This document shows, piece after piece, positions 1 to 11,626 of a stretch of 64,000 nucleotides of DNA. Numbering within the stretch: the stretch's first letter is position 1; each line of letters begins with the position of its first letter. A model generated the notes under the pieces. The model searched no databases. It saw nothing but the letters and a program-made list of their open reading frames with translations, and was not told the origin of the DNA. This stretch comes from Eucalyptus grandis (lineage: Eukaryota > Streptophyta > Magnoliopsida > Myrtales > Myrtaceae), in the NCBI RefSeq assembly GCF_016545825.1, contig NC_052620.1:8742001-8806000 (forward strand), given 5' to 3'. The translations under genes were made by a program, and so were the position numbers.

Positions 1-1596
1 ATGTTGGGACATTCCTTCGAAATGTTCTGAGCTGTTACACTTTGAACATTTGAGAGCACTCCTGCCAACAGATTTTACAAAAACCTTTTGAAAATGAATT
101 TTGTAAAATGCCTTTTTAGGTCTTTGTTTGATCATTTCTTTAACTTTGGGAAAATCAATTAAAGGAATAGTTTCTAAAGTCATTCCCAAACCAGACTTGT
201 TAAAATAAGATCTTTGTACTGAAAGGATTTTCTCCAACTTCTCGGATCCTCTTGAAAATCTTTTTGTGATGTTTGAAATGTCCTATTTAGAAAAGTATTT
301 TCCTTTGTAAGAGATTTAGAATTTTTTTTTTTTAAAATCAACAGAACTTTTATCTAGATTTTCAAATTTCTCTTTCCAATGAGCTTCCAATAGCTTGAGT
401 TTAGAATTTTCTCTTTTTAGTTCATAAATTCTTTTAAGAGAGATTTTGAGACTAAGACAAAGTTCATCAATATACTTTGAGACTTTAACAGGAATTTTTA
501 GAGGGCTTACCCCAATTTCCTTATATGAGTCTCGAAGTCGAATCTGATTCGAATTTGCCATTAGACAGATATTGGCATATTCTTCATCACTTTCCTCCTA
601 TTCTGTATCGCTTCATGTCTCTGCTTTGAGAGCCTTTTTGTATTTCTCAGTTCTTCCTTTCTTTTTCTTCAATAAAGGATAGTTTGGTCCGATATGCCAC
701 TTTTTTTCCACATTTGAAGCATATCACATCTTGACTCGTTTCATCATCCTCAGTTGGTTTTTTCTAGAATTTTTGCATGCTCTGCTTTTTCCAGTTGAAT
801 TACTTCCCTTCTTGTTCAACTTTCTGAACTTTCTAATCATGAGTGCTAGCTCTTCATCATCCATGTCGTCTTCAGAGTTTGTCATCAAAATCATTAAGGC
901 AATTGACTTCTTACCTTTGGGATCTTCATCCTCATTGATTTGCTCCACTTCATATGACTGAAGTGTGCCTACAATTTCATCTACAGAGTGAGGCATGATC
1001 CTTTGCATTTCTCTGATCAATGTCTTTACATCATTTCAGTCTTTGGATAATCCACGCGGTAGCTTATTGACCTTCATTGATCCTAAGATTGGTTGTCCTT
1101 GATATGCCAAGCCGTTTACAATTTTTGTGAAGCGACTAAACATATCAATGATGGATTCACCAAGTTTCATCTTGAAGGCTTCGTACTGTCCGAGTAAAAT
1201 ATTGATTTTTGTTTCTTTTACTTGATCAGTTCCTTCGTATGTAACATGCAACCTGTCCCAAACTTCTTTAGCTGTTTCACAAGAAAAAATTCGGTTATAC
1301 TCAGTAGGTGATAAAGCACGATATAAGGATTAGATGGCTTTAGCATCAAGAGCCTATCTCTTGGTTAATTCTGCTTCTGGTAATTCTCTAGCATCTACAA
1401 CTTCCTTTCCTCTTTTTGAGATTGATGAAACTTTGGGAATAATCCCTTTTTCAACCACATCCCATTCTAGAGGATCTTTTGATCTCATAAATGCCTTCAT
1501 CTTATTCTTCCATACGTTGTATTTCTTTCCATCAAAGTATGGAGGTCTGGTGTTGCTTTGGCCTTTAACTAATCCTGTAGTCAAAATACTAGCCAT
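1..1596 (-). pseudogene. Copia A gag remnant
   Basis: The frame starts at 1596 with a typical plant copia Gag N-terminus (STTGLV-like start, then RPPYFDGKKYNVWKNKM around residues 18-34). The UBN2-type Gag core continues in broken frames (WDRLHVTYEGTDQVKETK; LLGQYEAFKMKLGESI near 1140-1260). A glutamate/aspartate-rich stretch (EDEDPKGKK, NSEDDMDDEE) lies at 850-940, and a degenerate CX2C zinc knuckle (CFKCGKK) near 700-725. A lysine-rich, coiled-coil-like segment lies at 316-561. A second eroded CX2C motif (KCSKC) lies at about 25-50. In-frame stops and frameshifts near 1030 and 1330 prevent expression. Gag would form the cytoplasmic virus-like particle. Confidence 0.85.
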
Positions 1597-1644
1597 AGAT
1601 CTTTAGCTTTTCAAATAAAAACACTTCAATAAAATAAGCACTCA

Positions 1645-1659
1645 CGCTTTGATACCAAT
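1645..1659 (-). other. Primer-binding site (tRNA-iMet type) of copia A
   Basis: On the minus strand the bases ATTGGTATCAAAGCG follow the LTR end directly. This is the usual plant copia site, complementary to the 3' end of initiator methionine tRNA, with one change from the common TGGTATCAGAGC. Confidence 0.85.
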
Positions 1660-2593
1660 TGAAAGGGCTACTATGAACACCTAGAGGGGGTGAATAGGTG
1701 TGAGAATAATTTTTCACGGAATAAAATGATTACTTTTGGAATTATGTTTTAGCAGACTTAAGCAAGTTCAGGCTTTAACAGTTAACTATGACTACAAACA
1801 ATTAAAATAGTTTAGGGAAGAGAATAGGAACACAAGGTTTATAGTGGTTCGGCTTAGATCAAGCCTACGTCCACTCTTTCACGTTGACAGCCTACTAGCT
1901 GGATTCCACTATGAATCAAAAGAGATTTTACAATCTCACAATCTCAACTTCACAATGTGGAGACTCTACTACACTCTCCCGAAATCTCACAAATGTTTGC
2001 CCTCTTTTGAGTACAATTTTAGCTAAGCAAATGAAATAGCAAGGAACTAGGAAGCTTCAGACTTTGAAATTTTTCATTCACGCTCTTTATCAAACAACTA
2101 GCGAGTCTACCTTAAATACTCCTTCACGCCAAAACAACCGTTGGCAATTTCCAAAGGAATTCTTCCAATCTACCCATTGGATATAATCAATCAAGGAGAT
2201 CTCGAGTCATTTGATGATTGAGATGAAAGCCCGTCAATCATGTTCACTCATACAATCAGGATATTGGTTTCCATAAGTAGAACTTTCCAAGTTTACTCGC
2301 CTTTCAAAAAATTTGATTATCGAGATTGAATCCAATAAAGATAATCAATCATGAGAGTGCTGTATGCAGCCATAAGGTTATCCATAAGCCATACGGATCA
2401 ATTCCTTGAAGAAATAAAGATAATCTCACATCTTGGATAAGTCTTCATTCTTTTGTCTAGAAACTGTCAATGGCCAGACTTTGAACCGAAAGTCTGGCGC
2501 TCCTCAGACTTTAACACTAAAGTGTGAAAGTCATCATAATAGACTTTGGATAAGTTTTGTCAACTTGAAAACCTTAGGGAGTTTTCTCCAACA
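1660..2593 (-). repeat. 5' LTR of copia A
   Basis: A 934-bp LTR with canonical TG...CA ends on the minus strand. It starts TGTTGGAGAAAACTCCC at 2593 and ends ...CTTTCA at 1660, immediately before the primer-binding site. It matches the LTR at 40287-41265 along its whole length, apart from a 44-bp tandem duplication present only in that other copy. Confidence 0.93.
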
Positions 2594-2620
2594 GCCTCGT
2601 GTTTTACTAGGACGGGAGCT

Positions 2621-2662
2621 TGTTTTGGATGTGGCCAGCATGGCCATCAAATAAGAAATTGT
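2621..2662 (+). pseudogene. G1 Gag CCHC zinc knuckle
   Basis: Translation in this frame gives C-FG-C-GQHG-H-QIRN-C, a perfect CX2CX4HX4C knuckle typical of chromovirus Gag nucleocapsid domains, which bind genomic RNA. It is the leftmost surviving part of G1. The rest of gag is separated by the copia A insertion at 2593. Confidence 0.85.
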
Positions 2663-2749
2663 CCATGCAGGCTTATGGGAGCATAGGTGCCATTGCCGTA
2701 GATGGGATAGAATAGAGGGAGTGCATCGTAGAACACACTGCAGGGTAGT

Positions 2750-3325
2750 TTGAACATGCCTCTGGTGCAAGGAAGGGTATATGTTGTCACCCGAAGGGAA
2801 GTGGATGACTCACAGGATGTGGTTATAGGTACGGTCTCGTTGAACGACCATACTGCTTATGCTTTATTTGATCATGGAGCTATGCATTCATTTATTGTTG
2901 AGCAGTTTGTTAAGTTAGTAGGATTGAGTCTAGAACCGTTGGGGACAGACATTAGTATATCTACCCCATTAAAGGATAAAGTGTTGTCTATGATAGGGTG
3001 TCCTAATTACAAGTTAGTGATTAGTGAGCAAGAGGAAATGATAGATTTGATTGTCTTGGCCATGTTTGACTTTGATGTGATCATTCGCATGGATTGACTC
3101 ACCAAACAACGAGCTACAGTAGACTGTTTTTGTAAAGCGATTCAGTTTAACCCATTAACAGGTGAAAGTTTCGAGTTTATCGGAAGTCGAGGAGGACCCT
3201 CGATTACCTTAATCTCGTCACTTGAGGCAACCCGTTTGTTAGAGGTGGGTTGCCAAGGTTATATGACAATTGTAGTAGATACGATAATTGAGGAGCCAAA
3301 GATGGAGAACATCGTCATGGTATAG
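2750..3325 (+). pseudogene. G1 retropepsin-like protease and linker
   Basis: Frame 2750-3097 encodes an aspartic protease domain (YALFDHGAMHSFI around residues 38-50). The catalytic triplet normally reads D-T/S-G, and the related element G2 has DTGATHSF at the same place. Here it is D-H-G, so the enzyme would be impaired. The family motif FDVIIGMDWL is changed to FDVIIRMD followed by a TGA stop at about 3095. The linker towards RT continues in frame and ends at a TAG (3323-3325) just before the RT entry motif. Confidence 0.8.
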
Positions 3326-3329
3326 GAGC

Positions 3330-4266
3330 TTTCTAATGTGTTTCCTGAGGAATTACCCGGTTTACCCCCAGACAGGGAGATCGAGTTCATGATTGAGTTA
3401 GCCCCTAGGATGGAGCCAATTTCTAAGGCTCCTTACCGTATGACATTGTCAGAGTTGAAGGAACTGAAGGTACAGATGCATGAGTTGTTGGATAAAGGAT
3501 TTATATATCCTAGTGCATCACCTTGGGGAGCATTAATATCGACAACTCAACCAAGTGACGATCCAAAACAAGTATCTATTGCCGAGGATTGATGACCTGT
3601 TTGATCAGCTACAGGGAGCATCAATATTTTCCAAAATCGACCTAAGGATAGGTTACCATCAGCTAAGGATTAAGAAGGAAGACATACAAAAAATGGCATT
3701 TTGTACGCATTACGGCCATTATGAGTTCACCGTAATGCCATTTGGTTTGACCAACACACTGGCTACTTTCATGGATTTGATGAATCGAGTATTCAAGGAG
3801 TATGTGGATCAGTTCGTGATTGTGTTTATCGATAATATCTTCGTGTACTCAAGAAGTTCAAAGGAGCATGAAAGACATTTAAGGATAGTGCTTTAGACCC
3901 TGCGAGAACACGGGCTATACGCCAGATTCAGTAAGTGTGAATTTTGGCTAACTCGTGTAGCTTTCTTAGGTCACGTGATTTCTAGTGTAAGGATTTCTAT
4001 GGACCCGACTAAGATTGAAGTCGTGATAAATTGGCCGAGATCGACGATAATGACCGAGATCCGAAGTTTCTCGAGATTGGTAGGCTATTATAGATGATTT
4101 GTGGAAAGATTTTCAGCAATAGCCATGCCTCTACCTCAACTACTGAAGAAGGAAGAGAAGTTTGCATGGAGAGATAAGTGCGAGCGTAGTTTCCAAGAGC
4201 TCAAGGAAAGGCTGACTACCGCATCTGTGTTGATGATTCCGTCTAATCCTGGAGCGTATGTGATTT
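3330..4266 (+). pseudogene. G1 reverse transcriptase remnant
   Basis: Starts with the chromovirus RT entry motif FPEELPGLPPDREIEF and continues through SKAPYRM and GFIYPSASPWG. At about 3530-3560 a stretch encoding the conserved VKKKDGS...DYRQLN region is missing and the frame shifts. The frame at 3555-3896 carries [27 protein letters not shown], and VMPFGLTN. The catalytic box reads F-I-D-N near 3829-3840 instead of F-I-D-D, so one of the two metal-binding aspartates is lost. TAG stops occur at 3894 and a TGA at about 4096. The thumb/connection region with LLKKEEKFAW follows to 4266. Confidence 0.85.
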
Positions 4267-4271
4267 ACAGT

Positions 4272-7200
4272 TGTGACATCCCAAATTTCAATCCGTCTCG
4301 AATATATGATGCATTTCGTGGAAGCGCCTATGGTCCTTTTTCTCTGAGCTAATCACTCACGAGTTAACTAATCTATTAGGTGAAGTCATTAAGGGATATA
4401 AATGCGGCGGACTTGAGAATTCAATTGGAAATCGACTACTCGATGAGAGTCAATAAAGCACTGTTATAATTGAAATGTGATCAAATATAGGTCGATTCGA
4501 CGGAAACACGTAATTGTATGGCAAGTGATTATGCTTGATTGCGAGATTCGCGTCGAACGGCGCTAACCCAAATTTCTATCGATTTTATACTCGGTACACG
4601 TAATTGAAACATTGTGATTTTTACGACAATCGGGAGTCGCCTATGAGTCAGAGATGCACAAACATGGATCGAAAATTATCAACCACAAGTCAAATGCGAT
4701 AAAATCCCTAAAAGCTACCCAATATGTTAAATTGTACTAAAATCACGTTCAGTTGATTTTAATCACGAAATTGAATTCGGTTTCAGGAATCGAACATTAA
4801 AGTGTGTCACGATTTATTTTTAGGATATTGTCTCATCTTTCGGAGGAATTCTGTCGAGTCTAGGATTTTTTTGGAAAATCAATTTTGGACAAATCGGAAA
4901 AGAATTGGAAGAACATATGGGCTGTTGAAGGGGGTTATTTAGCTGCCAAAATTGCTTTGTTTGGTGAAGAAATGAGAGAAAATCAGCCATTGGTTATCCT
5001 CCCGACATTGTGCGCTAATGACTTTGTGGCCAAAGCACTCAAGTGTATGATATTTTCCCTTGGATTTCAGTTGGCCCTCACCTTGACTTTGTTTCCCTTC
5101 TTTCCCTCCTCTTTCCTCTCCATTTCCCCTCTTACGTGCGTGCACTTCCCCCTTCTGCTCAGTCGAATCACCTCATGCCTTCTCCTTCTTCACACATCCT
5201 TCCCATTTCCTTTTCACGCTCATTTCCCATCTGTTTTGCTACCACCGAACAGTCCAGTCCACCATTTCATCACCTGCCATCCCCTTCCATTCCATGCCCG
5301 CATCTCATCCCCTTCGTCACTTCCACCAACGCCCAATCCCTCACCAACTCATCGCCTCACCATCCCCATCGAACAACCCCAACGCCAGATCGCCAACCCT
5401 CACCACATCACTGTCCAGCCAAGTCTGGCGACCAGTGGCTTCCGCCTAACTCCAACAGCCGCGCCTATCCGTTCGCCAGTCCAGCCGCCCGTTCTAGCCA
5501 TGCCAACAGCTTTGACTAGCCTCCAAACACAACCAAGTCCAGCCCTTTGGCCGTGACTTGCTAGGTTGTTTTTCAACCTTGGTTTGGCCTTTGTTGGAGA
5601 AACGGTTGCCTCAACTCTTCACTGTCTTTGTGCCGCCGTTGCCGTGAACCCGCCGCTGTGCTAATCCGGTGAGTTAATGCCATAACCTCGGATTAGGAAG
5701 TTAATTACACTTAAGGATTAGTTTATTTTTAATTAAGATTATGGGTTAATCCTAGTTAGTTTGGTTAGGGGTTAGTTTGTTTAACTAGGGTTAGTTAGTT
5801 AACCATGGTTAGTTTAAATAACCATGGTTAGTGTAATTAAATTATAATTATTTATTTAATTGTTATTTAAGTAATTAATTATAATTAGCGTAAATTGTGA
5901 TGGAATAGCCATTTTGCAGAATTTTGCGCAAATCGTCGTGGTTGAATTGATATGTGAAATTCATTGCTTGATTGTGCAATTGGGTGTTTGGTTGTCGTTA
6001 TGGATTATTATTGCAAAATTGGATTTTTTGTATTTGATTAGAAAAATACCGGGTGTCGGTTTTTGACGCCAAAATATTTCATGTATTATATAAAATTGTG
6101 GAATTTTGAAATGGGAGAGTATCATGTTTTATGGTTCAACACAATTATTTTACCGAGAATTTTTAATACGAAGAAAATAGGCCAAGTCCATTATTTGAAA
6201 TTGTGGTATTTGAGTGCAAAGCTCGATATTCTTAGCCAAGTATGTGCTGGTGTGTGATTACTTAAATACCCTGATGCGTTTACGTGGGGTAGTGATCCCG
6301 TCCTGATGTGTTTACGAGGGACAATACTTGATTAAGTTCGGATGCTCCACGTCAATGGATGCCGATCATAGTGGAGGCTGGGCCGATGCTTCTTTATGGA
6401 ATGCCATCTTAATGCGTTTATGTGGGACGATGCCATGCTCGACGGAGCTGGACAACGCCCAGTTATGCCGGGTGATCACTGACTGTTGAGTTGGCCGTGA
6501 CCTGGGTTGTAATAACTGGGACATACCTAAGTGATTGAGATAGTTGCGCCTGATTATAGGATAAAATTGTGTGGCATGGAATGGAACATGTCATAACGGT
6601 TTAGTCTTATAATCAGGACCCATGTGTTAGTTTGGAAGATAAATAGAGGTGTTCCAGTTATTAAATACGTTTGTTGTATGCATATGATCTATGTGATAAG
6701 CTAATATGCAGGAACACACCAAGGCGAGATAAGTCGTATGTAGTGCATGTTTAGGACGCCTCTGAGTGAATTTGCATCATAATCGAGGTTTAAGGTGTTA
6801 ACTCACTGAGATTTTATCTGACCCCGTCGTGGTTTAAATATTTTTAGGTCCTTTGTATGGAGATACGTCACGTCCATTTTGGGTGCCCATGAGAGATGGA
6901 GTCTGAGTCTACCTTCTTCCCTATTCTCGGGACCACCTGGACTCGTGAGCTGGTGGTGACCACGGTTTGGGTCGATGAGGGCCTACCTCACTTGGTGCCT
7001 CATCGCTTCAAAGCATGGTTCCTTCACGAGCCTGACAGAGTTCAGGAGGGTCCTCTCGAATGTTTTGATGGACTTACCATCAAAACCAAGAATGAGGAGG
7101 TAGCTCACCCCCATGGACATCGATTTGCCGAATGATGACATGGAGGACCCAGGGTTCGAGGTGGAAGGGTCTAGAGCGTTGGTGGCCTAGTAGTTTCTTT

Positions 7201-7442
7201 TTGAGTCGAACTTTTGTTTATAGACCTGTAAGACTGACTTGGCATGTATATAAAGTGTGGTTTGCGAAATAAGCATTGGCTTGTTTTTACTATCCCTATG
7301 TTCATTGTTGTCTAGGTATATGTTTAAATTTCGCTTCGGCATGTGCATAAAATGAATGGGCTGGCGATGCGTCCTGGGAACGTCGCAAAATTTTAGTCGA
7401 CCACCGAGGGATGCGTGCATGTGCAGGGTTCAAGGCGTGACA
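4272..7442 (+). repeat. Solo LTR inside G1 RNase H (G1 family, 3.17 kb)
   Basis: Begins TGTGACATCCC and ends AGGCGTGACA. It is flanked by the perfect 5-bp target-site duplication ACAGT (4267-4271 and 7443-7447). Removing it rejoins the G1 RNase H frame. The sequence matches the G1 3' LTR (from 9328) through the first kilobase and several later blocks, so it is an LTR of the same family left after LTR-LTR recombination. It has a pyrimidine-rich, proline-codon-rich stretch (5040-5560) and TTAG-rich low complexity (5750-5840). The long open frames over these are low-complexity artefacts. Confidence 0.93.
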
Positions 7443-7830
7443 ACAGTGATGCGTTGTATAGAGGATTGGGTTGCGTTTTAATGCAACATGGAAGAGTTGT
7501 TGCATACACATCCTGTCAGTTGAGACCTTATGAGTTAAATTATCTGACGCATGACTTGGAACTCGCATCGATCATCATTGCTTTGAAGGTTTGGAGACAT
7601 TACTTATGTGGAGAAAAGTTCCATATCTTTACTGACCACTAGAGCCTACAGTACTTATTATCTCAGAAGGAATTGAACACGAGGCATCGTCGTTGGATGG
7701 AACTTCTCAAGGACTACGAATGCAACATCATGTATCATCCCAGAAAGGCCAACAAGGTCACAAATGCATTAAGTCGGAAATCATCGATTGCACATATGAT
7801 GGTTCAGGAGTGGATCCTACTCAAAGTAGT
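7443..7830 (+). pseudogene. G1 RNase H domain
   Basis: Continues the frame broken by the solo LTR: after [21 protein letters not shown] come [32 protein letters not shown] and the catalytic-region TDH. A TAG at about 7640 interrupts the DHKSLQYL motif. Downstream are [16 protein letters not shown] and the [14 protein letters not shown] segment, where functional elements have HPGKANVVADALSR. This domain would degrade the RNA strand of RNA:DNA hybrids. It is split 5' to the SDA motif and cannot be expressed. Confidence 0.85.
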
Positions 7831-7929
7831 TTGAGATTTAGATTTCAAGTTTGAGGAATGCCTACTTTCAAGTCTCGTGGCTGCCCTCAGAATTAAACTA
7901 GAAGTGTAGATAAGGATTAAGACACTGCA

Positions 7930-9332
7930 GTTGACAGACTCTAAGATCCAGAAAATTCTGCAAGAGGATGCGGAAAAGAGGAAGGCTGACTTTCAAGTTA
8001 CTAAGGACAAAACACTAAAGTTTCGTGGGGGATTATGGGTACTTGACGATGCGGAGCTTAAGGAGGAGATCTTGTCAAAAACTGATCGTAGTAGTTATAG
8101 CATTTATCTAGGCAAATATCGCCAGACATGTTGCCAAGTGTCTAACGTGCCAGCAAGTGAAAGCACAACATTGCAAGCCTAGAGGACTTCTGTAACCTCT
8201 CGAGATTCCCGAGTGGAAGTGGGAACATATCATAATGGATTCTCTGATGGGATTACCAAGAAGTCAGCGAGGTAATGATTCCATATGGGTTGTAGTCGAT
8301 AGATTGACGAAGTTTGCTCACTTCATCACCGTACAAAAAGACTTTGCATTAGATAAATATGCTGAACAGTACGTGCAAGAGATAGTTTGTCTTCATGGAG
8401 TCCCAGTGACGATCACGTCAGATCGAGACCCGAAGTTCACGGCAGCTTTTTGGAAAAGCTTACAAACTGCCTTGGGAATGAAGCTGTAGTACAGCACGGC
8501 CTATCATCCGTAGACGGATGGCTAGTCTGAGAGGACGATTCAAACCCTTGAGGACATGCTACAAGCTTGCGTATTGGACTTCAAAGGAAGCTGGGAGAAA
8601 TAGCTTCATCTGGTCGAGTTCACCTACAACAACAGTTATCAGTAGAGTATCCAAATGGCACTGTTTGAAGTGTTGTATGGCAGAGCTTGCGGAACTCCCA
8701 TTTGTTGGGACGAAGTTGGAGAGCATAAGATCATCGGTCCTAAGTTGGTTCAACAGTCAATCGACGCCATTGAAGCTATCCGAGAAAGACTCATGACCAC
8801 TTAGAGTCATTAGAAAAGTTATGCAGATAAGTGGTGTAGACCATTGGAGTTCCAAGTTGGTGAACACATATTCCTCAAAGTGCCACCGATGAGGGGTACT
8901 TCATGCTTTGGCAAGAAAGGGAAATTAAGTCCGAGGTACGTCGGTCCCTTTGAGATTTTGGAGTGAATTGAGACTTTAATGTATTATCTCACATTGCCAC
9001 CAAGACTTGCTCAAGTTCATGTCATCTTCCACGTGTTGATGTTGAGAAAGTATGAACCTGACCTGACTCATGTGCTGAATTTCGAAGCATTAGACGTAGA
9101 CGAGAGAGTGTCGTACGTGGAGAGACCGGTTCGGATAGTGGATCAAAACGACCAAGTCCTACGCAACAAGAAAATCCCCCTAGTTAAAGTGGTTTGGCAA
9201 CACCACGAAACGGAGGGAGCCATGTGGGAAAGCGAAGAAGCGATGAGACATCAATACCCCCACCTTTTGAAGAAAAATTGTAATGATTTAAATTTCAAGG
9301 ACAAAATTTTTATAAGAGGGGAAAAGTCGTGA
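7930..9332 (+). pseudogene. G1 integrase with C-terminal chromodomain-like region
   Basis: The H2C2 zinc-binding part is damaged: the HP...YYWWPGMK segment before CLTCQQVK is missing at about 8090-8130. The catalytic core is recognisable (WVVVDRLTKFAHFI; TSDRDPKFTAAFWKSL; then YHP-TDG-SERTIQTLEDML). TAG stops lie at 8487, 8511, 8523 and 8601, each at a position where the family has CAG. The C-terminal frame 8979-9332 has HVIFHVLMLRKY, then the chromodomain-like VRIVDQNDQVLRNKKIPLVKVVW...TEGAMWESEEAMR...YPHLL. This tail identifies the Tekay/Del chromovirus clade; in such elements it is thought to steer insertion to heterochromatin. Confidence 0.88.
9314..9326 (+). other. Polypurine tract of G1
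   Basis: AAGAGGGGAAAAG lies just after the pol stop codon and immediately before the LTR start (GTGACATCCCG). This is the expected primer for plus-strand DNA synthesis. Confidence 0.75.
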
Positions 9333-11626
9333 CATCCCGAAATCTAACCCCGTTTTAGCAAGGGTCAATATGACACCGTTTTAATCGATTAACGAATGGA
9401 TATAAGTTGATTCGAGGGAATTGTGTAGTCGAATTGCAAGTGATTTCGCATGATTGCGAAATTTGTGTCGAATGGCAATAACCTGATTTTCTATCGATAT
9501 AATACTGGGACACGTAATTGAAACTTCACGATTTTTGTAACAACCAAACGTCATCTATGAGTCGGAGAAGCACAAACGTGAATCGAAAATTATCGACCAC
9601 GGATCAAATGCGCAAAAATTCCTAAAAGCTACCCAATAGGTTAGGTCATATAAAATCATGTTCAGTCAATTTTAACCACAAAATTGAATTCGGTTTCGGG
9701 AATCGAACGTTCAAGCGTGTCACGATTTATTTTTAGGACATCGTCTCATCTTTCGGTGAGTTTTCGTCAAGTCTAGAATTTTTCGGAAAAATCGAATTTC
9801 GGACAAATTGGAAAAGAAATGAAAATTCGGATCAAGAGAGAAAAAGGATTATTTGGCCCCTAAAATGGTTTATTTTGTGAAGAAATAGAGGAAAATGGCC
9901 ATTGGATGGCCAATTGACTTGTTGGGCATGAAGACTTTGAGGCCAAAGTCATGAGTGCATAGATACTTCTCTAGCCTTCTTATTGGTTGTTGCATGGACT
10001 TTCTTTTTCCCCCTCTCCCTCCAATTTCCTCTCTCACGCTCACAATTCCTCCCCCCCTCTTTCTACCATTCATTTATTCCTCTTCATTTTGACGCTAGCT
10101 CCAATTTCCTCCCTCATGCACACCATCTCCCTCTCTGTTCTTGCTACAGCCGACCACTCCATCTCCTCCATTTCCTTTCTTTCGTTGCCACACGCCCACA
10201 CACCATCACCCACTGTCAACCCACGACAACGGCCCACTTCAGTCACCACCGCCAGCAGTCACGCCCCTGCAGCTTCCCAGCTTCAGCCGCCATCTTCATC
10301 TTCAGCATTTCTTCTTGGCTGCACCCTCAACCCATCTTCTTCATCATTTCTTCCCCAGCCACATACACCCACCTTCCATCTTCAGCAGCACTCACTCTAG
10401 GACTCCACCACCGACTAGCTCAGCCCTCGTCTCCTCACGCCAACTCCATAGTCCAGCTCCACCTCCCCTCACGCCAGCAAGCCAGCTTCAATCATCACTC
10501 ATCATTCCACCACACCAACAAATCAGCCCACGTCCAACCGCCTGTCTGGCCTTCACCTCCCGTTCATCCACCCAGAATCCACCATCCAACAGTTCCAGTC
10601 CAGCAACTCCGCTACCACTAGCCGCACCAATAGGCCCCACAGTCCAGCAACCATAAAACCGAGCCCTCCTTAGCCGTGAGCCTTATAGGGCTGTTTTCAG
10701 CCGTTGTTTGAGCTCCGTTAGAGATGCGGTAGCCTCGAGTCTTCACCACCATTGCGCCGCCGTCCCCGTGAACTCGACGTCGTCCTAATATGCTGAGTTA
10801 ACTCCCTAATCCTTGATTAAGTTGTTAATTGCTCTTAGGGGGTTAGATTAGTGCTAAGTGGATGAGTGTTAATTATTTTAGTTAGAGCAACTAGCTTAGT
10901 TAGGTTAGTTTGGTTAGGCTAGGTTAGTTTGGTTAGACTAGTTTGTTTGGTTAGGTTAGTTAGTTTAGTTAGTTAGTTAACCTTGGTAGTTAGTTAGCCA
11001 TGGTTAGGTTAATTAAGTTGGATTAGTTTAATTAATAGCAATTTTTTTAATTAATAGTGACTTAATTAATTAATCGTAATTAGTGTAATTAGTGACGGAT
11101 TAGCCGTTTTGTGAAATTTTATGCTTGTTATCGTGGATGAATTTTTGCATAATTTTGATGACTTATGTGTGCAATTGAGTCCCTGGTAGTAGTGATTGAT
11201 TATTATTGCAAAACTCAATTTTATGGGTATTTAATTTGAAAAATACCAGGTGTCAGTTTTTTACGTCAATTTTTATGTACTATATAAAATTGTAGAGTTT
11301 TAAAATAGCAGCGTACTAGGTTTGATGGTTCGCTTTTGAATACATGACCACACACGATTATTTTGACCGGGATTTTTTATACGAAGATAAGTGGCCAAGT
11401 TCATTATTTGAAAATGAGATATTTGAATGCAAAGCAAGGTATCCTTGGCCAAGTATGTGCTCGTGTGGTCACTATCGGAACCCGTCACCCAACAAGATAC
11501 CAGTCGCGGTGAAGGTTAGGTCGATGCTCTTTTATGGAATGCTGTCTAGGCAGGTAGTATTAGACGTTGTCGTGTCCGACGGAGCAGGACAACGCCCGGT
11601 TACGCCGGATGACCGTTGGCTATTGA
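9328..11626 (+). repeat. G1 3' LTR, left part
   Basis: Begins at about 9328 with CGTGACATCCC (consensus TGTGACATCCC, first base changed). It aligns with the solo LTR at 4272 over its length, for example the blocks around 9480-9560 and 9590-9650. It contains the same pyrimidine-rich stretch (9985-10650) and TTAG-rich low complexity (10880-11060). It stops at 11626, where a reverse-oriented solo LTR is inserted, and resumes at 35296-35301. The proline/serine-rich open frames at 9983-10656 come from the pyrimidine-rich DNA and are not genes. Confidence 0.88.

Larger units (their letters stand above)
1..2593 (-). mobile_element. Ty1/copia retrotransposon A, partial (Sirevirus-like)
   Basis: Read on the minus strand, this is the left-truncated 5' end of a copia element in the order 5' LTR (2593 to 1660), tRNA-iMet primer-binding site, then gag running off the window at base 1. 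Its LTR outer end (2593) lies directly against the zinc-knuckle region of a gypsy element, so it inserted into that element's gag. The other end and the second copy of its target-site duplication lie outside the window. Its LTR closely matches the LTR at 40287-41265, so it is the same family as copia B but in the opposite orientation. All reading frames are broken. Confidence 0.9.

Noticed and set aside
1645..1659. tRNA gene fragment
   Set aside because: Only the short 3'-end complement is present, exactly at the primer-binding position of a copia element.
4885..5556. Long proline/serine-rich ORFs (also 9983-10656) as genes
   Set aside because: They lie in pyrimidine-rich LTR DNA, occur in overlapping frames, lack conserved domains and are shared only with another LTR copy.
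5750..5840. TTAG-rich stretch as an interstitial telomere repeat (also 10880-11060)
   Set aside because: The plant telomere unit is TTTAGGG; here the words GGTTAGTTT vary irregularly and belong to the LTR.
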